The position numbers were made by a program, and so were the translations under genes. Of a stretch of DNA of 64,000 bases, positions 52,100 through 63,041 are shown piece by piece; the stretch's first letter is position 1, and every line of letters starts with the position of its first letter. The stretch covers positions 124,001 to 188,000 of the forward strand of contig CAJNDS010002609.1 in assembly GCA_905221605.1 (NCBI GenBank), in the 5' to 3' direction. The notes under the pieces are model-generated. The model searched no databases and was not told the DNA's origin. It saw only the letters and a program-made list of their open reading frames with translations. Origin of the DNA: Symbiodinium natans. Taxonomy: Eukaryota > Sar > Dinophyceae > Suessiales > Symbiodiniaceae.

Positions 52100-52953
52100 T
52101 CATCCGGTCCGTGGGGTTCCCTGAGAGCCCTCGGTTGCCGTCACTCCTCGAGAGTACTGCGTGCGGTTGAGAACAGAGTTGAGTGGATTCCTGATCGCAC
52201 GAAGCCGCCCCCTTTAGGATACGTGTGAAACGAACTTTCAGAAATCTTTAGGGACCAGCGCCCCATCACAAAGTTTGCGAAAGGTCATTGCGTGATCATA
52301 ACACTATTTGAGACGGCCGTCTCCCGACAATGCCATCGCTTGAACCGAGCAAAGCGCTCCAAACATGTTGTCCATGTGTTGCAACGCCTGCCCGGACTAG
52401 GTCGTCCTGCAAAATTTGATGCCACGGCATGCCCTTCTAAAGGCAAAGTAGTGGCAACATCGTGGCAAAGTCGTACTGACGAACTAACAAGCCGCGGAAC
52501 ATGTTTCGTGAGTAATCGCTGCGCCGAAAATCTGAATCGCTGCGTCAGACACATTTGGATCGCACAGTACGTCCCTGTTTGCAAGAATGCTTTCGATGCA
52601 GGTTAGCTTGGCCGCTGTCATGGCCGCAGACATGTGCCAACAACTTCTCAGGCGATGAAGTTGTGCCCCGAGTGAGGCCAGCCGCGGCTAACGCACAATT
52701 TTTTGTGGACGTGGGTCCGCTAGCGGAGTCTCAACCGTATGTTACCCAAGATCAGCGTGCCTGGGACGGGACATGGTCGAGTGCCTCCGGAGAAAGGGGG
52801 CGACTGGCCTTTTGGGGGAAGTTCAGCCGTTGGGGCCCGACTCGCTGCAGAGTTCTCATTGTTCTCCAAGGTGGACCAGCGCCGCGGCGCGCGCAGCTCT
52901 GCGCCTGAGGTCACTCGGAGGAGTGAAGAGGCAGCCCTCGCACTGGAGGTGCA
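52100..52953. other. No supported feature
   Basis: No domain, repeat or RNA is recognised in this stretch. Confidence 0.4.
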
Positions 52954-53643
52954 TCACTGAAATTCGTTGGCTGCGGGGAGGAAAAACAACTCAGGCCTTC
53001 CCCAGGCATCAACGCCCAGCGCGGTGTAACCGATGGCCTGCTGGACCGCCGTGGGCAGCACGCTCCACCAGGGCCTCGCCAAGCCAGGCAGTGCTGCGCA
53101 CGGCGGTGTGCGGCAGGCGCGCAGTGCTACAAGCGCCTTACGAGCGAAACCGCGGAGCCATTCCAGCGTCCGCCGACTTTGCATGCCAGCACGCATAGGG
53201 ATTGCACGCCCCCACTTCGTCCCGTGTCTCGAAGAGCAGATCGCGGGGCAGGAGGCGCCGGTGCGGGGCAGGCAGAAAACTCGGACTCGGCCGTGGACGT
53301 CGGCGCGCAGCTCAAACCCGGCTCGTCGCCCGCGCGCCATGGGTACCCATCGGGGCACGGGCCCGGCGCCGTGCTTTTTCTTTGCTGCGTCCGTGCTGAC
53401 CGGATGATGGGCTAGGCTGGGAGGTGGGGCGGCTCTGAGCGCCGCAGCTTCCGCTGCTGTGGCCGGACCGCCATACATAGGACTGCCGGCATGGGCGAGC
53501 GCAGGATGCACGCCGGTTCGACGCAAAGCATGGCACAACAGCTCCGCCTCGAATGCCGCCCCGTCCATATATGTCCGGATCATCCTCATCGAAGGCTGCG
53601 AGCGCGTAAAGCGTGACCATAGGGCTATCCACTGAGATGCCAT
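52954..53643 (-). CDS. Hypothetical ORF, GC-rich
   Basis: 229 codons, rich in Ala, Arg, Pro and Gly, with WFxLP-like repeats of hydrophobic clusters near the end (LPTAVQQAIGYTALGVDAWG, RPELFFLPAANEF). The stretch is GC-rich, so long open frames arise easily by chance; the plus strand also has competing frames. It could be a decayed exon. No function is proposed. Confidence 0.25.
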   Translation of the reverse strand: MASQWIALWSRFTRSQPSMRMIRTYMDGAAFEAELLCHALRRTGVHPALAHAGSPMYGGPATAAEAAALRAAPPPSLAHHPVSTDAAKKKHGAGPVPRWVPMARGRRAGFELRADVHGRVRVFCLPRTGASCPAICSSRHGTKWGRAIPMRAGMQSRRTLEWLRGFARKALVALRACRTPPCAALPGLARPWWSVLPTAVQQAIGYTALGVDAWGRPELFFLPAANEFQ

Positions 53644-53755
53644 GGAGCCGCATTCGCCCGTGCCGGCACGAGTCGAACCCGGCTTGGCTGCCTCTCCGAC
53701 ACGTCCTGAGTGGTGCTAGGGCAAGCCAACGCCTGATCGCTTTGGCTCCTGCCAC

Positions 53756-54989
53756 AAGGGGCTACTTGGCAAAAACAACGTGCCAGAGGGATGTTCACGC
53801 GCGCGCGGAAACATGAGGGAATGCTGAAAACACTGCCCCTGCCGAGTGATTCGTACTGCACGGCACACAGCAAACCTCATGAAAAGGTGGGAGTTTTTTC
53901 AGGGATTCGCTACGCCTTCCACGTGCAGAGCCGCTTAAAAGAGCCAATTGCTGTCATGCTTGGCATCGAAACAGTGCGCAGGTTCGCACCCCAGAAGACC
54001 GGCACGTGCTGTACGATAAAGACGCAGAGCCTCAAGGATGGTTTGCAATCCAGGCTTCCGCAACAAGCGACGAGCAGAAAGCAGCGTGGTATGGGCAGTG
54101 CGTGGTGCCATTCTGCCCAAAGCATTCAGTCGAAAAAAAAGAAGCCTTCACGGGAGTCGCCAAACGTGGCGGTCGTGGTGGCCTGGCCGGCCCGGGGTGG
54201 AAGACAAAGAACCTCAAGAATGGAAACGACGACGTAACAAGGGAACACATGCGAAAAAGTGAAAACGTTTCCAATTAGAAAGGAAGAAGCATATAGATGA
54301 TCCTCGACGTCAGTCATGGAAAATCGGATGAAGCCATGGAAGTCGTGCGAGAGGCATGAGCCGTTCTGCCGAAGCACCAGCAGGCACGCGAGTGTGAGCG
54401 GCAGCCACGGAGTAAGATGCCTTTCCAGGATGCTTGAGACCAAGCAGCAATGTGTCAGGTTGATGTGGGGCTTGTCATTGCGGTCATTCGAACGTTTGGA
54501 CTTGTGCCATCCTTTGGGCAAAATGGCACCCAACTTTCCAAACCATACCTTATTGCCATCCTCTAGATGCTTGACAAGGATGGGCAACAGAGGCTTAAGG
54601 TAGCTTCTAGCGTGTTTCATGGAGCAACCAAGAGCCATTGCATACTCAAGGACATTGGTCACAGAGTCGACACAATGTGCTCAGCGTTAGTGGCTTTGCG
54701 TGGCCACACAGTATCCCTGCAACAAGCTGTCGCCACCACGGCGGACCCTTCCGGTCACTTGCCTGCGGCTGCCCAATCTGCCAATCTGCAGGCGTTTGGG
54801 GGCCAAGCGCTCGCGGTTGAGGCCGCAGTTGCGCTTTCCGACAGGCTCGGGCCCGCCGTGCCAACCTGGCCCGGAGGCGTGTGAAGAGGCGGCAACCGCC
54901 GAGGCCTGCCTCGCTGATGCGGCCGATCGCGCGAGCAGATTGCAAAAGGGCCGCGGCCGCCGAGGCCGAGGTCGGGGCCGACGTGGCCG
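53756..54989. other. Unassigned, several weak ORFs
   Basis: Open frames at 53,791-54,278 (plus) and 54,126-54,662 (minus) overlap each other and neither has motifs. Nothing is called. Confidence 0.35.
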
Positions 54990-55383
54990 CGGACACATTC
55001 ACCGAAAATCCCTCCGCCGTACGCGCCGTCGTACGCGCCGTCGTGCGTGCCGCAGTCCGCTCTCGCGCCCCTCCGGCTCTGTCCTCCAGTACTACATTTG
55101 CACGACAATTCAACGAAAATCCACCCGCCGTACGCGCCGTCGTACGCGCCGTCGTACGTGCCGCAGTCCGCTCTCGCGCCCCTCCGGCTCTGTCCTCCAG
55201 TACTACATGTGCACGACAATTCAACGAAAATCCCCCCGCCATACGCGCCGTCGTGCGCGCCGTCGTACGTGCCGCAGTCCGCTCTCGCGCCCCTCCGGCG
55301 CTGTCCTCCAGTACTACATTTGTACTACAACTCAACGAAAATCCCTCCGCCGTACGCGCCGTCGTACGCGCCGTCGTACGCGA
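54990..55383 (+). repeat. 111-bp minisatellite, left part
   Basis: Units start CCGTACGCGCCGTCGTACG and include CCGCTCTCGCGCCCCTCC and CAGTACTACATTTG. The mark GTCCGCTCTCGCGCC recurs at 55,055, 55,166 and 55,277, exactly 111 bp apart. As 111 is a multiple of three, frames on both strands stay open as 37-residue Arg/Ala repeats. The array continues at 61,211 beyond the inserted copia element. Confidence 0.95.
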
Positions 55384-55560
55384 TGTTGGTCACAGCTCAA
55401 TCAAGCACAGCTTTGACGTAGCAAGCATTTTTTCACCCGGTCACTTGAGCCAAGGCATTGCCAAGGCAAGTCTGATGCAATCATATGCAATCACTCTTGA
55501 TTTACGGATGTCATGACATGTAAGGCATCAAACGTGAGCCAAGTACTTCAACTGCTCACA
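55384..55560 (-). repeat. 3' LTR of the copia element, 177 bp
   Basis: Starts TGTTGGTCACAGC and ends ACTGCTCACA in plus orientation. Contains CTTGAGCCAA at 55,444-55,453, the reverse complement of the spliced-leader 3' end. Confidence 0.9.
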
Positions 55561-55937
55561 CAACGCCCCCATGCCGAGCATGGCATCACAGTCAAAGGAA
55601 AATGGAATCAAAGTGTGGAGACTTCTGTCCCGTCTGCTGAATCTTGCGAAAAGAATACGCCAGCACCGAAGAAAATCTGTACAAAAGAGTGCCTGTGCAA
55701 AATGATGATGGGTACGACCTGTGCGGCCGCTACCGCTCGCAAACTGGCTGTGTAAAGCAAATCAATCAACAGCCTAGAAAATCAGCACTGTTCATGCATC
55801 CAACGAAAATCAAGAAATCAATCATGAGATCATGCGGAAAATCAAGCAACACATGCGCATAATCATGACAACGAAATCGTCGGCAATTCACTTGCTCAAG
55901 GTCATGCTCAACCATGCTGTAAAAGCCCATGCAAATC
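55561..55937 (-). other. 3' non-coding part of the copia element
   Basis: Lies between the pol stop and the 3' LTR. A purine stretch ATGGGGGCG next to the LTR could be a polypurine tract. AAATCAA and AAAATCA motifs recur at 55,760-55,850. Confidence 0.5.
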
Positions 55938-56350
55938 TCAACCATGCGGGTGAACTCCCAAAAGCCGTGAAAAATGCTTGAACTTGTTCTTCTGCAATGC
56001 TTTCGTCATGATATCATGCAACCATGACAAAGGCACGCCTTGTGTTCGCTTCATGTACTTGAGCACACCATATGCGTCATCGATTGCTGCGATGCCTGTT
56101 GCTGAATCGGGATTTTTTTGGAATTCGATATCCCAACAAAAACTCGAAAAGATCTTGTGCACAGATCCCGTGGCGCTTGACGTCAGCCATAGCAGTCACT
56201 TCGGCATCTGGCGCCGACAATGCAGTTGCACCTTGTCGATGCGATCTCCAAGCAAATGTCGCGCGAGTGCCATACGACCCAACGAGTTGCGAAACAGCTC
56301 CTGACGTCGATCGCCTGGTTTCAGGATCCGTCGCCCAGTCAGAGTCGACC
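55938..56350 (-). pseudogene. pol: copia RNase H second part and polyprotein end
   Basis: On the minus strand VLWVDSDWATDPETRRSTSG continues with LVGSYGTRATFAWRSHRQGA, ATALSAPDAEVTAMADVKRH, and after frame changes VLKYMKRTQGVPLSWLHDIM, TKALQKNKFKHFSRLLGV, a copia C-terminus. Stop near 55,938. The first RNase H part is beyond the LINE insertion. Confidence 0.75.
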
Positions 56351-56371
56351 CACAGTACCCGCTCACCTCCG

Positions 56372-57110
56372 TGTGCTCCTCATGCGACGGCTGCGGCTGC
56401 CGCTCCCACTGGCGCCCCGCAATTGCCGTTGCAGAGGCCTCATTGACTCCTTGGGAGACCACCGCTCAGCTTGTGCCACGTCTGGCGTTTTAGCGTCCAG
56501 GGCCCGTATGCCGAGAAGGTGGTGCGCGAGTTGCCCGCAACGTCAGGGTCGCCGACATGAACATCGATGTTCCTGTCCGCGACGCACGTTGCATCGAAGT
56601 CGTCGCGAACGGCTTACCCCTCTGGCACGGAGCGCAGCTCGCTATTGATGCAACTATTGTCAGTCCGGTCACACGGGCTGGCATGCCGCAGCCGGGCGCC
56701 GACAGCCGCCCAGGCGCAGCAGTACAGGCCGCCGCTCGCCGAAAGCGGCGCCAAACGTACCCCGAGCTCGCAAGCGCGCGGCGTGCGCGGCTCGTCGTCG
56801 TCGGGGTCGAGGTAGGAGGGCGCTTTGGTGCTGAAGCCGCCGCCTTCCTCCGCCACCTTGCGCGTCACCGCGCGGCGAGTCTCCCACCCCCGCTCCGGGC
56901 CGCCGCAAGCGCAGGGTGGGTGCAGCGCTGGTCCGGCCTCCTCGCTGTCGCGGCCATGCGCGCATACGCAGCGTCTCTCCTTGAGCTACCGCCGGGAGGC
57001 GACATCTGCGATGAAGGAGCTGCGCCCGACTTGCACGAGATCCTCGCTGAGGTCCGGGACAGCTCCTCGCCGTCCGCCAGCCGGCTGCCGGCAACCTAGC
57101 CCGCGTAGGA
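56372..57110 (+). mobile_element. 5'-truncated LINE tail inserted in the copia RNase H
   Basis: Opposite in orientation to its host. The plus strand reads LRLPLPLAPRNCRCRG, then LGDHRSACATSGVLASRA (a CxC...H...C cluster). After one frame change it continues VPVRDARCIEVVANGLPLWH, AQLAIDATIVSPVTRAGMPQ and ARLVVVGVEVGGRFGAEAAA, up to a stop at 57,099. This matches the region after the RT in dinoflagellate non-LTR elements, as I recall it. Exact ends and any target duplication could not be fixed by eye. Confidence 0.65.
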
Positions 57111-57124
57111 TGCCGCTTTCATGC

Positions 57125-57492
57125 ACTGGGACCGCGGTAACTGTCGCAAAAAGGTGCGTGGAAAAATCAAGTGTCAGAGTGCGTTGCTGAACATCAGCAG
57201 GATTGAGAACCAGACGAAGTGCGTTGGACTGAGTAGCTGCTAGATATCCCATGAGACGATGCAAGGCCGCATCCTGTCTTTGGGTCCATTTTGTAGTGTA
57301 CCGGCCTAACCATCCGACAGCAAAAGATATCTCAGGACGACTATTCCGAGCTATCCACAGTCCGGCCCCCACGCACGTCCCACAATTTGAGGCAAACTGA
57401 CCTGGTTCATTCATGCTGGACACATCACTGGCCGCGAGCTTCACAGCTGGTGTGTCGTATCGTGGAAGTCTACAGGCCCCAATCTCATCCAA
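57125..57492 (-). pseudogene. pol: copia RT C-terminal end and start of RNase H
   Basis: The frame reads GAGLWIARNSRPEISFAVGW, HRLMGYLAATQSNALRLVLN and TLTLDFSTHLFATVTAVP. The first is the conserved copia region after RT. It stops at the LINE insertion near 57,115. Confidence 0.75.
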
Positions 57493-57516
57493 ATACTTCC
57501 GCGTGAAGGTATCGAT

Positions 57517-58580
57517 TTAAGCATCCTGCTTGACAAGAAACGTGGCAACATCAGCATGGTCACGTGACAGTATGTCTTCGGAACCTGCAAATCGGCTGAC
57601 GGGTTGAGGTGGGTCTGCGAAATCGAAGCACTCGAAAATCTCAGCCCATGCGTGTGGTGGCACTGGTTTGTGCCCCGCCAACTTGACATCATCCACAAAA
57701 CGGCCCACGCCCACAATGTGTCCGTTGTATTCCTTTTGCAGCCAATGCTTAAGCAACAACCGCTCGTCAGCATACTTCCCAGTCGCTGTTTGAACCTGTG
57801 AGCCCGTAGATGGCCATGTACAAAAGGTGAACTGGACATCGCATCTCCAGCTCTGCTTGTGTGCGAAATTCTCTTGGCAAACATTGTCTCCGAGCGCGAC
57901 TATGCGAGCTTTGAACCGGTGCACTGATCGAGTTCGTAGTGCTTGATCCCCAAGATAAGATTTGCCTGCACGTACTCCACGTCAGGCCCGTACTTGGCCA
58001 CAGCACTTTCCCATTCACATGCTTCGGAATCCCAAGTCCGCTTCGATGCGTGGTTTGCCGCCTCCTTGCGGATGGCTGCACGCGCGGCGTTTGTATCCCA
58101 CTCTGGATCCTTGCGTTTGACTGTTTTCGTGACACAAGCGAACATTTTCCCGAGCTCAGTTGTCAACTTGTCCAGCTCCTGTTCCAATCTGAGCGCTGCA
58201 GCCGTCGTGAGAACCGTCCCACTGCGAACGACTGTGCTGAGTCCAGACCGATCACTTTCAAACGTTACCGTGGAGGAGATGGCCCCATTGTCAAGAACAT
58301 TGCTGGGCTGCTGCGACCTCTCGGAATCAGCATCCGAACTGTGTATGCGGTCTGGCCGAAATTCGGTGCTCGTCCGACTGTGATTGCTGTAAGTTGGCCT
58401 GGATCGTTCCGAGTCAGCATCGGATGGATGTGATCGAATGTGTGCTGGAGACGCCGGGTTTTGTGCGACAGTTGGGCCTTGAGAAGCACGTTCCGAATCT
58501 GCATCCGATGAATGCGACCCGCGGCGAGACCGTGATCGCCCAGATGAAGATGTGACATCGTCTGCGCGTCGATCTGACAT
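57517..58580 (-). pseudogene. pol: copia linker and fragmentary RT
   Basis: A Ser/Asp/Arg-rich linker (HSSDADSERASQG repeated as HPSDADSERS and HSSDADSERS) precedes WDTNAARAAIRKEAANHASK and LILGIKHYELD. RT then starts FKARIVALGDNVCQENF. A large internal deletion leads almost directly to GRFVDDVKLAGHKPVPPHAW, the active-site region. Most of the palm is missing. Confidence 0.7.
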
Positions 58581-59604
58581 CGGAGTCGATGGGCCAAATC
58601 AGGGCGAGGCGGTACAAGACCAGTATCCATGCTGTCATCGAACTGAGGGCCGTAGTTGTGCCGAGGAGGCGCCTGCGCGTCCGTGAACAAGTCTACCCGC
58701 CAGCGAGGTCGGCGAAGCGGGGCATCCGAATGATGACGTCCATCACCTTCATCGTCAGGGGGTGGAATCATATCATCGTCATGCGTATCATCGTGTATGT
58801 CATGCGACATGGGAGATCTGGAGCTGGAGGAGTCGATGACGCCCCCATCACGGCTGCCGGGCAAGCTCAGGGAGTAGTCCACGCTTGTCTCGTTGGAGGC
58901 CGCGTGCTGAACGTCAAGAAATGAATGACCACCACACCGAGCACGAAGGCAGCCGGGACCATCCACATGCCGACGACGACCACCACCAAGCAAACATCCC
59001 CGACAATGGACCTCTGCATCAGTGGCCCACAGTCCGCAAAGTACGCAACGGCCGTCATCGCCAGCAACGGGCGTGGGCTGCAACACCTCCGGTTCGAACA
59101 AACGGTGGGCCCAGTGCGCTGCATCAGGGTTGTCCATGCCCAGCTCATGAAATGGCCAGCGCAACTGAGGCGGAAAGCGCGCATCACGTGTGTGTACAAT
59201 CCGTGCTTCGCCCTTTGTTTCGACGTAGTGCTCGAAATCCAAGACGTAATACGACTGCAGCCGGCTATAACCCAACACAACACCAAGCCGTCCACGAGAT
59301 GCAAACTTGTCATGCTCCTCAGAAAAATAGTAGCAAGCGGAGCCGAAGGGACGCAATTTGCTCAAATCGTAGGGGCGATTGAAGCGGAGCTGGTAAGGAG
59401 ACTCGGCTCCATTGGCACCAGGGCTGCGCGCGTAGACAAAGAGGAAAGCCACAACAAATGGCAAGCCATGCCCTTTGCAACTGTGCGGTAGAAACGCTCA
59501 GCACGAGAGTTGGTTTGCGGCCGACGCGGCAAGGAGCGTTCATGTCTGACCTTCCGTCCTTTGAGCTTGGCAGCAAACTCGCCTTGGAATTCACTGACAC
59601 CCAC
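58265..59604 (-). pseudogene. pol: copia integrase C-terminal half and linker
   Basis: One frame (59,362-59,604) has GEFAAKLKGRKVRHERSLPR and RRPQTNSRAERFYRTVAKGM with the catalytic Glu. The overlapping frame (58,265-59,464) continues SPYQLRFNRPYDLSKLRPFG, LGVVLGYSRLQSYYVLDFEH and an acidic Asp/His-rich linker. The typical second Asp before GEF is missing, so this copy is inactive. Confidence 0.75.
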
Positions 59605-59613
59605 TGGTTCCCA

Positions 59614-60435
59614 TTACATGTCGTCGAAAGCGGCTTCGGAGGCCTGCTTGGTGCGCAAAGCACGTGCGGCAGGGTACCCCGTAGCATCATCATGAGTAGT
59701 CATGGCATACACCTCGTCATTGATGCTGGGGCGCGTGGGGCCGACAAGATCACAGTGAATGCGTTCGCCATGCACTCGGGCTGTCTGCTTGTCATTTTCC
59801 ACGGATTGTTTCTTGCGGGACGCCGGCGCGCGGCACATCTTCGCTTGCAAGCACGCTTCGCAAGTGGGGTCCTTCGGAAAGTGAGCCAAACAATGTTGAT
59901 CCGCGGGTTGCGTCTGCGTTGCCAACGTCAGGGGAACCGAAAGACTGGCGAGTTCCGCCCCACTGAGGGTCATGCAGAACTCCCGGCTGGCGAAGAAGTC
60001 GTTCAAGTCCGTGTCGTTCACATCCCCGTGCATGCTTGCAGGACCAGCATCGACAGCGCTTAACAAGAATGGGACTCGATTGACCATGGTGAGCGGCACC
60101 TCGTTGGAACCACCATCACGCCAGAAATGCGGCTGTTCCGACCACGCCGGCCAGTAAAAATGATACCCCATCTCAGCGCAAGTTTCGCCCATCGATGCCA
60201 TGTTGATTTTTGACTCCGGCATCACCATAGCCGAGCGACGCCCTAGATGCGGAACCATGGCGTCTACCATTGCTGTTGGCCGAGCCGTCCCAGCCCCTGT
60301 GTCGATGTCACAGTCTGCACTTTGCATGGTTTCCCACATGGCATCATCGGCATTTTCGCCCATGATGCAGAATTGACTGGCCCCAGAATCCAGAGCCCAC
60401 GCTGCGCCCGCAAACTGCTGAAGTGCGTTCGGCAC
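59614..60435 (-). pseudogene. pol: copia protease and integrase N-terminal half
   Basis: AAWALDSGASQFCIM holds the protease DSGA. A 273-codon open frame follows. The integrase zinc site reads HCLAHFPKDPTCEACLQAK, and GERIHCDLVGPTRPSINDEV supplies the first catalytic Asp. The frame is lost after about 59,620, where the second Asp region has been damaged. Confidence 0.8.
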
Positions 60436-61047
60436 GATATCGGCAAACCATGCGGAACCACCGAACCGCTTGGTGAGGAACTCCGAAAACGCCTTGGTGA
60501 GGACATCTGCGAAGTTCGGCCTGTAAGCGGAACTTCAACCAGCACTTTTGCGCTGTGTGTCCGGGCTTGTGGCAATGTTCACACGGCTTGTCACTGCCTT
60601 TCTTGCTCTTGTGCTTGCCCTTGCCTCCCTGAGACTTGCCGCCTGCCGCCGCGGCAGCAACGGCCTTGGCTGCTGCAGCCTTTTCCTGCGCTTTTCGCTT
60701 TTCTATCTCTTCCGAGTGATGTGCAAGCAAACCGTTGATGGCATAGATCAAGGCGTCTAAATCCACAGAATTGCTGGCATTGAAAACGGCAAAAGTGGCA
60801 TCCAGTTCTTTGATGTCTTTGAGTTTGCGCTTCAGAAGCGCAATGCCCCCAGCATTCGTGAGCTTATGCTCGCCGGAACCCTGCCATGTAGCCGTCAAGC
60901 TCCGACAATCCAGAACAACTGAGCTCTTGGATCTTGGTGTTAGCCTCCGTGGCTAAATGCGTTGACTCATGCATGTGCCGCTGCAGAACCAGTCTCTGGC
61001 AGATCCTTGATGTAGATGCGTCCTGATGTCGCATCGTCCGTCGCCAT
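60344..61047 (-). pseudogene. gag: copia Gag, frame-shifted
   Basis: The ATG at 61,047 opens MATDDATSGRIYIKDLPETG and stops after 26 codons. Neighbouring frames continue ESTHLATEANTKIQELSCSG, then KLTNAGGIALLKRKLKDIKE with an Ala/Lys-rich stretch and the zinc knuckle CEHCHKPGHTAQKC (CX2CX4HX4C). At least two indels break it. Confidence 0.8.
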
Positions 61048-61076
61048 GGCACCTACAGCTACGGCTGATAACCCTG

Positions 61077-61210
61077 TGTTGGTCACAGCTCAATCAAGCA
61101 CAGCTTTGACGTAGCAAGCATTTTTTCACCCGGTCACTTGAGCCAAGGCATTGCCAAGGCAAGTCTGATGCAATCATATACAATCACTCTTAGTACTTAA
61201 ACTGCTCACA
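61077..61210 (-). repeat. 5' LTR of the copia element, 134 bp with an internal deletion
   Basis: Near-identical to the 3' LTR except that about 43 bp (GATTTACGG...GAGCCA) are missing before AGTACTT. The SL-like core is at 61,137-61,146. Just inside, the sense strand reads CAGGGTTATCAGCCG, a weak resemblance to an initiator-Met tRNA primer site. Confidence 0.88.
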
Positions 61211-61580
61211 CGCGACGTCGTACGTGCCGCAGTTCGCTCTCGCGCCCTCCGGCTCTGTCCTCCAGTACTACATTTGTACTACAATTTAACAAAAACCCTT
61301 CTGCTGTACGCGCCGACGAAAATCCCTCCGCCGTACGCGCCGCCGTGCGCGCCGTCGTACGTGCCGCAGTCCGCTCTCGCACCCCTCCGGCTTTGTCCTC
61401 CAGCACTACATTGGTACTACAATTCAACGAAAATCCCTCCGCCGTACGCGCTCTCGCGCCCCTCGGATCCGGCTCTGTCCTCCCAGTACTACATTTGTAC
61501 TACAATTCAACGAAAATCCCTCCGCTTCCCGCGCCGCCGTACGCGCCGTCGTACGTGCCGTCGTACGTGCCGCAGTCCGC
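61211..61580 (+). repeat. 111-bp minisatellite, right part
   Basis: The array interrupted by the copia element resumes here with CGTCGTACGTGCCGCAG. Copies are shorter and more diverged than on the left, with internal deletions. Confidence 0.9.
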
Positions 61581-61595
61581 TCTCGCGCCCATACC

Positions 61596-61802
61596 CCCTT
61601 CGTTTTCATCCCCCTTTCGTTTTCATCCCCGTTTCGTTTTCAGCCCCGTTTTGTTTTCACCTCGCGGCTCTGATCTACCCGTTTCGTTCTCATTCCCGCT
61701 TCGTTTTCATGCCCGTTTTGCTTTCACCCCGCGGCTCTGCATGATCTCCCCGCTTGGTTCATTCCCGTTTCGTTTTCATCCCCGTTTCGCTTTCACCCCG
61801 CG
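61596..61802 (+). repeat. ~17-bp repeat CCCCGTTTCGTTTTCAT
   Basis: About twelve imperfect copies, some separated by CGCGGCTCTG, directly downstream of the minisatellite. Confidence 0.9.
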
Positions 61803-62621
61803 CCGCCATTCCCCGGTATCGCGCTCTCGCGTTTTGAACCTAAACGAGAACCCAACATCCGAGATGTTTTTGAGAAAAAAAACAATGGAGCATCCTCGGC
61901 GCTAATTAGCAGAAATAGCTTCCACCTATCCCCGGCAGTTTCGGATGACGTCGCGTCTCGGATGGTTTCCAGTCCGACCCGAAATGCGTTGCGCAGAGCC
62001 CCTCCAATGTTAATCGTTTTCTCAATGCTCCTGTCTCTGCGCCGAAACATCCAAAAATCCAGGGCGTTGTGCGACTAGGGGCTCAGCGAGACAGCCTTTC
62101 TGTTGGTTTTTTTTTACATGTTGTACACGTGTGGTGTTTGGAGAATTTTTCGGCTCCTACTCAGTGTCATTGCAAAACATAACCGGAGAGCTAGAGGCTC
62201 GGGATTCATATAGTCCCTGGTGGAGCCCGTTAATTTTTTTCCCGCATGACAAGCTGGCCAGACAAGCTGCGCGTCATGTTTAGGGCCGTAGCAGGCAACA
62301 CAGTGCAGCCTGGACCATGGAAGCCATGCAACCATGCTTCCCTTGCCGAACATAGCAACCTGAAGAGGCGGAGGAGGAGCAGGCGGAGAGGGGTATAGAC
62401 GGTATAGAGTACAATTCACAGGAGTTTCACAGGCTGGGGGCTGTGGGCAGACATGGACTTTGCATTTTGCAGGACGACCAGGGCATGACGTTAGAGAGAC
62501 AGTGATGCCTGTCACTTTGCGGAATTTCAGCGGTTGCATTTGTTTGTTCTAGTCCTGCCCACATACATGCGCGCATGTTGAGTTTTTCTGACCTCGAAGC
62601 AAGGGCGCGGCAAAGAAAGTT
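61803..62621. other. No supported gene
   Basis: One 141-codon minus frame at 62,114-62,539 lacks any domain signature and is not called. Confidence 0.4.
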
Positions 62622-63041
62622 GTGCTGAAAAAGAAGAAACGTGCGAGCACACTTGTGCGTCTTTCGGTGGTGGAGGCTGAAGAAGCCGTTTTGGAGCTTG
62701 AAGATGGGGATCTAGATGCCCAGCAGCTTCAAGGCCATGTCCTAGAGGACAGCAAGGACAAATTTTTCACAGAGCTCCCGGCAATGCCGACAGCATCAAG
62801 AGAGGAATGGTGCAAAATCGTGGAGGCGAACTTCCAAAGCAGCTTCAAGAAACAGGCGGATCGTCACAACTCACCAGCAGACCGGCTGGAACTTGCAGCG
62901 TGGCAGCAGCGCCCCTGCTTAAACGTCGAACGTTTGCGGGTCGTTGAACATGAAGACGGATCTTTCCGTGTTCACTACGGGGAGAACGATAGCATTCCGC
63001 CAAAGGCTGTCAAAGCGCAGGAGGACCCGAATTTCGCCTAA
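62622..63041 (+). CDS. Hypothetical protein or exon
   Basis: 139 codons from a non-ATG start; the frame is open further upstream (KGAAKKVVLKKKKRASTLVR), so this is likely an exon. The middle is acidic and helical (EAEEAVLELEDGDLDAQQLQ). The end reads VERLRVVEHEDGSFRVHYGE and stops at 63,041. Composition looks like a genuine soluble protein. No family is recognised. Confidence 0.4.
   Translation: MLKKKKRASTLVRLSVVEAEEAVLELEDGDLDAQQLQGHVLEDSKDKFFTELPAMPTASREEWCKIVEANFQSSFKKQADRHNSPADRLELAAWQQRPCLNVERLRVVEHEDGSFRVHYGENDSIPPKAVKAQEDPNFA

Larger units (their letters stand above)
55384..61210 (-). mobile_element. Decayed full-length Ty1/copia element with LTRs and 5-bp target duplication
   Basis: The 5.83-kb element has LTRs at 55,384-55,560 and 61,077-61,210, both TG...CA. 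It is flanked by CGCGA at 55,379-55,383 and 61,211-61,215. It reads on the minus strand as Gag, protease, integrase, RT, RNase H. Every gene carries frameshifts or deletions, and RNase H is interrupted by a LINE fragment. It sits inside the 111-bp minisatellite, whose unit is restored when the element and one CGCGA are removed. Confidence 0.92.

Noticed and set aside
54646-55335. 229-codon minus ORF with Arg/Ala/Thr repeats
   Set aside because: Produced by the 111-bp minisatellite; several frames on both strands are open at once.
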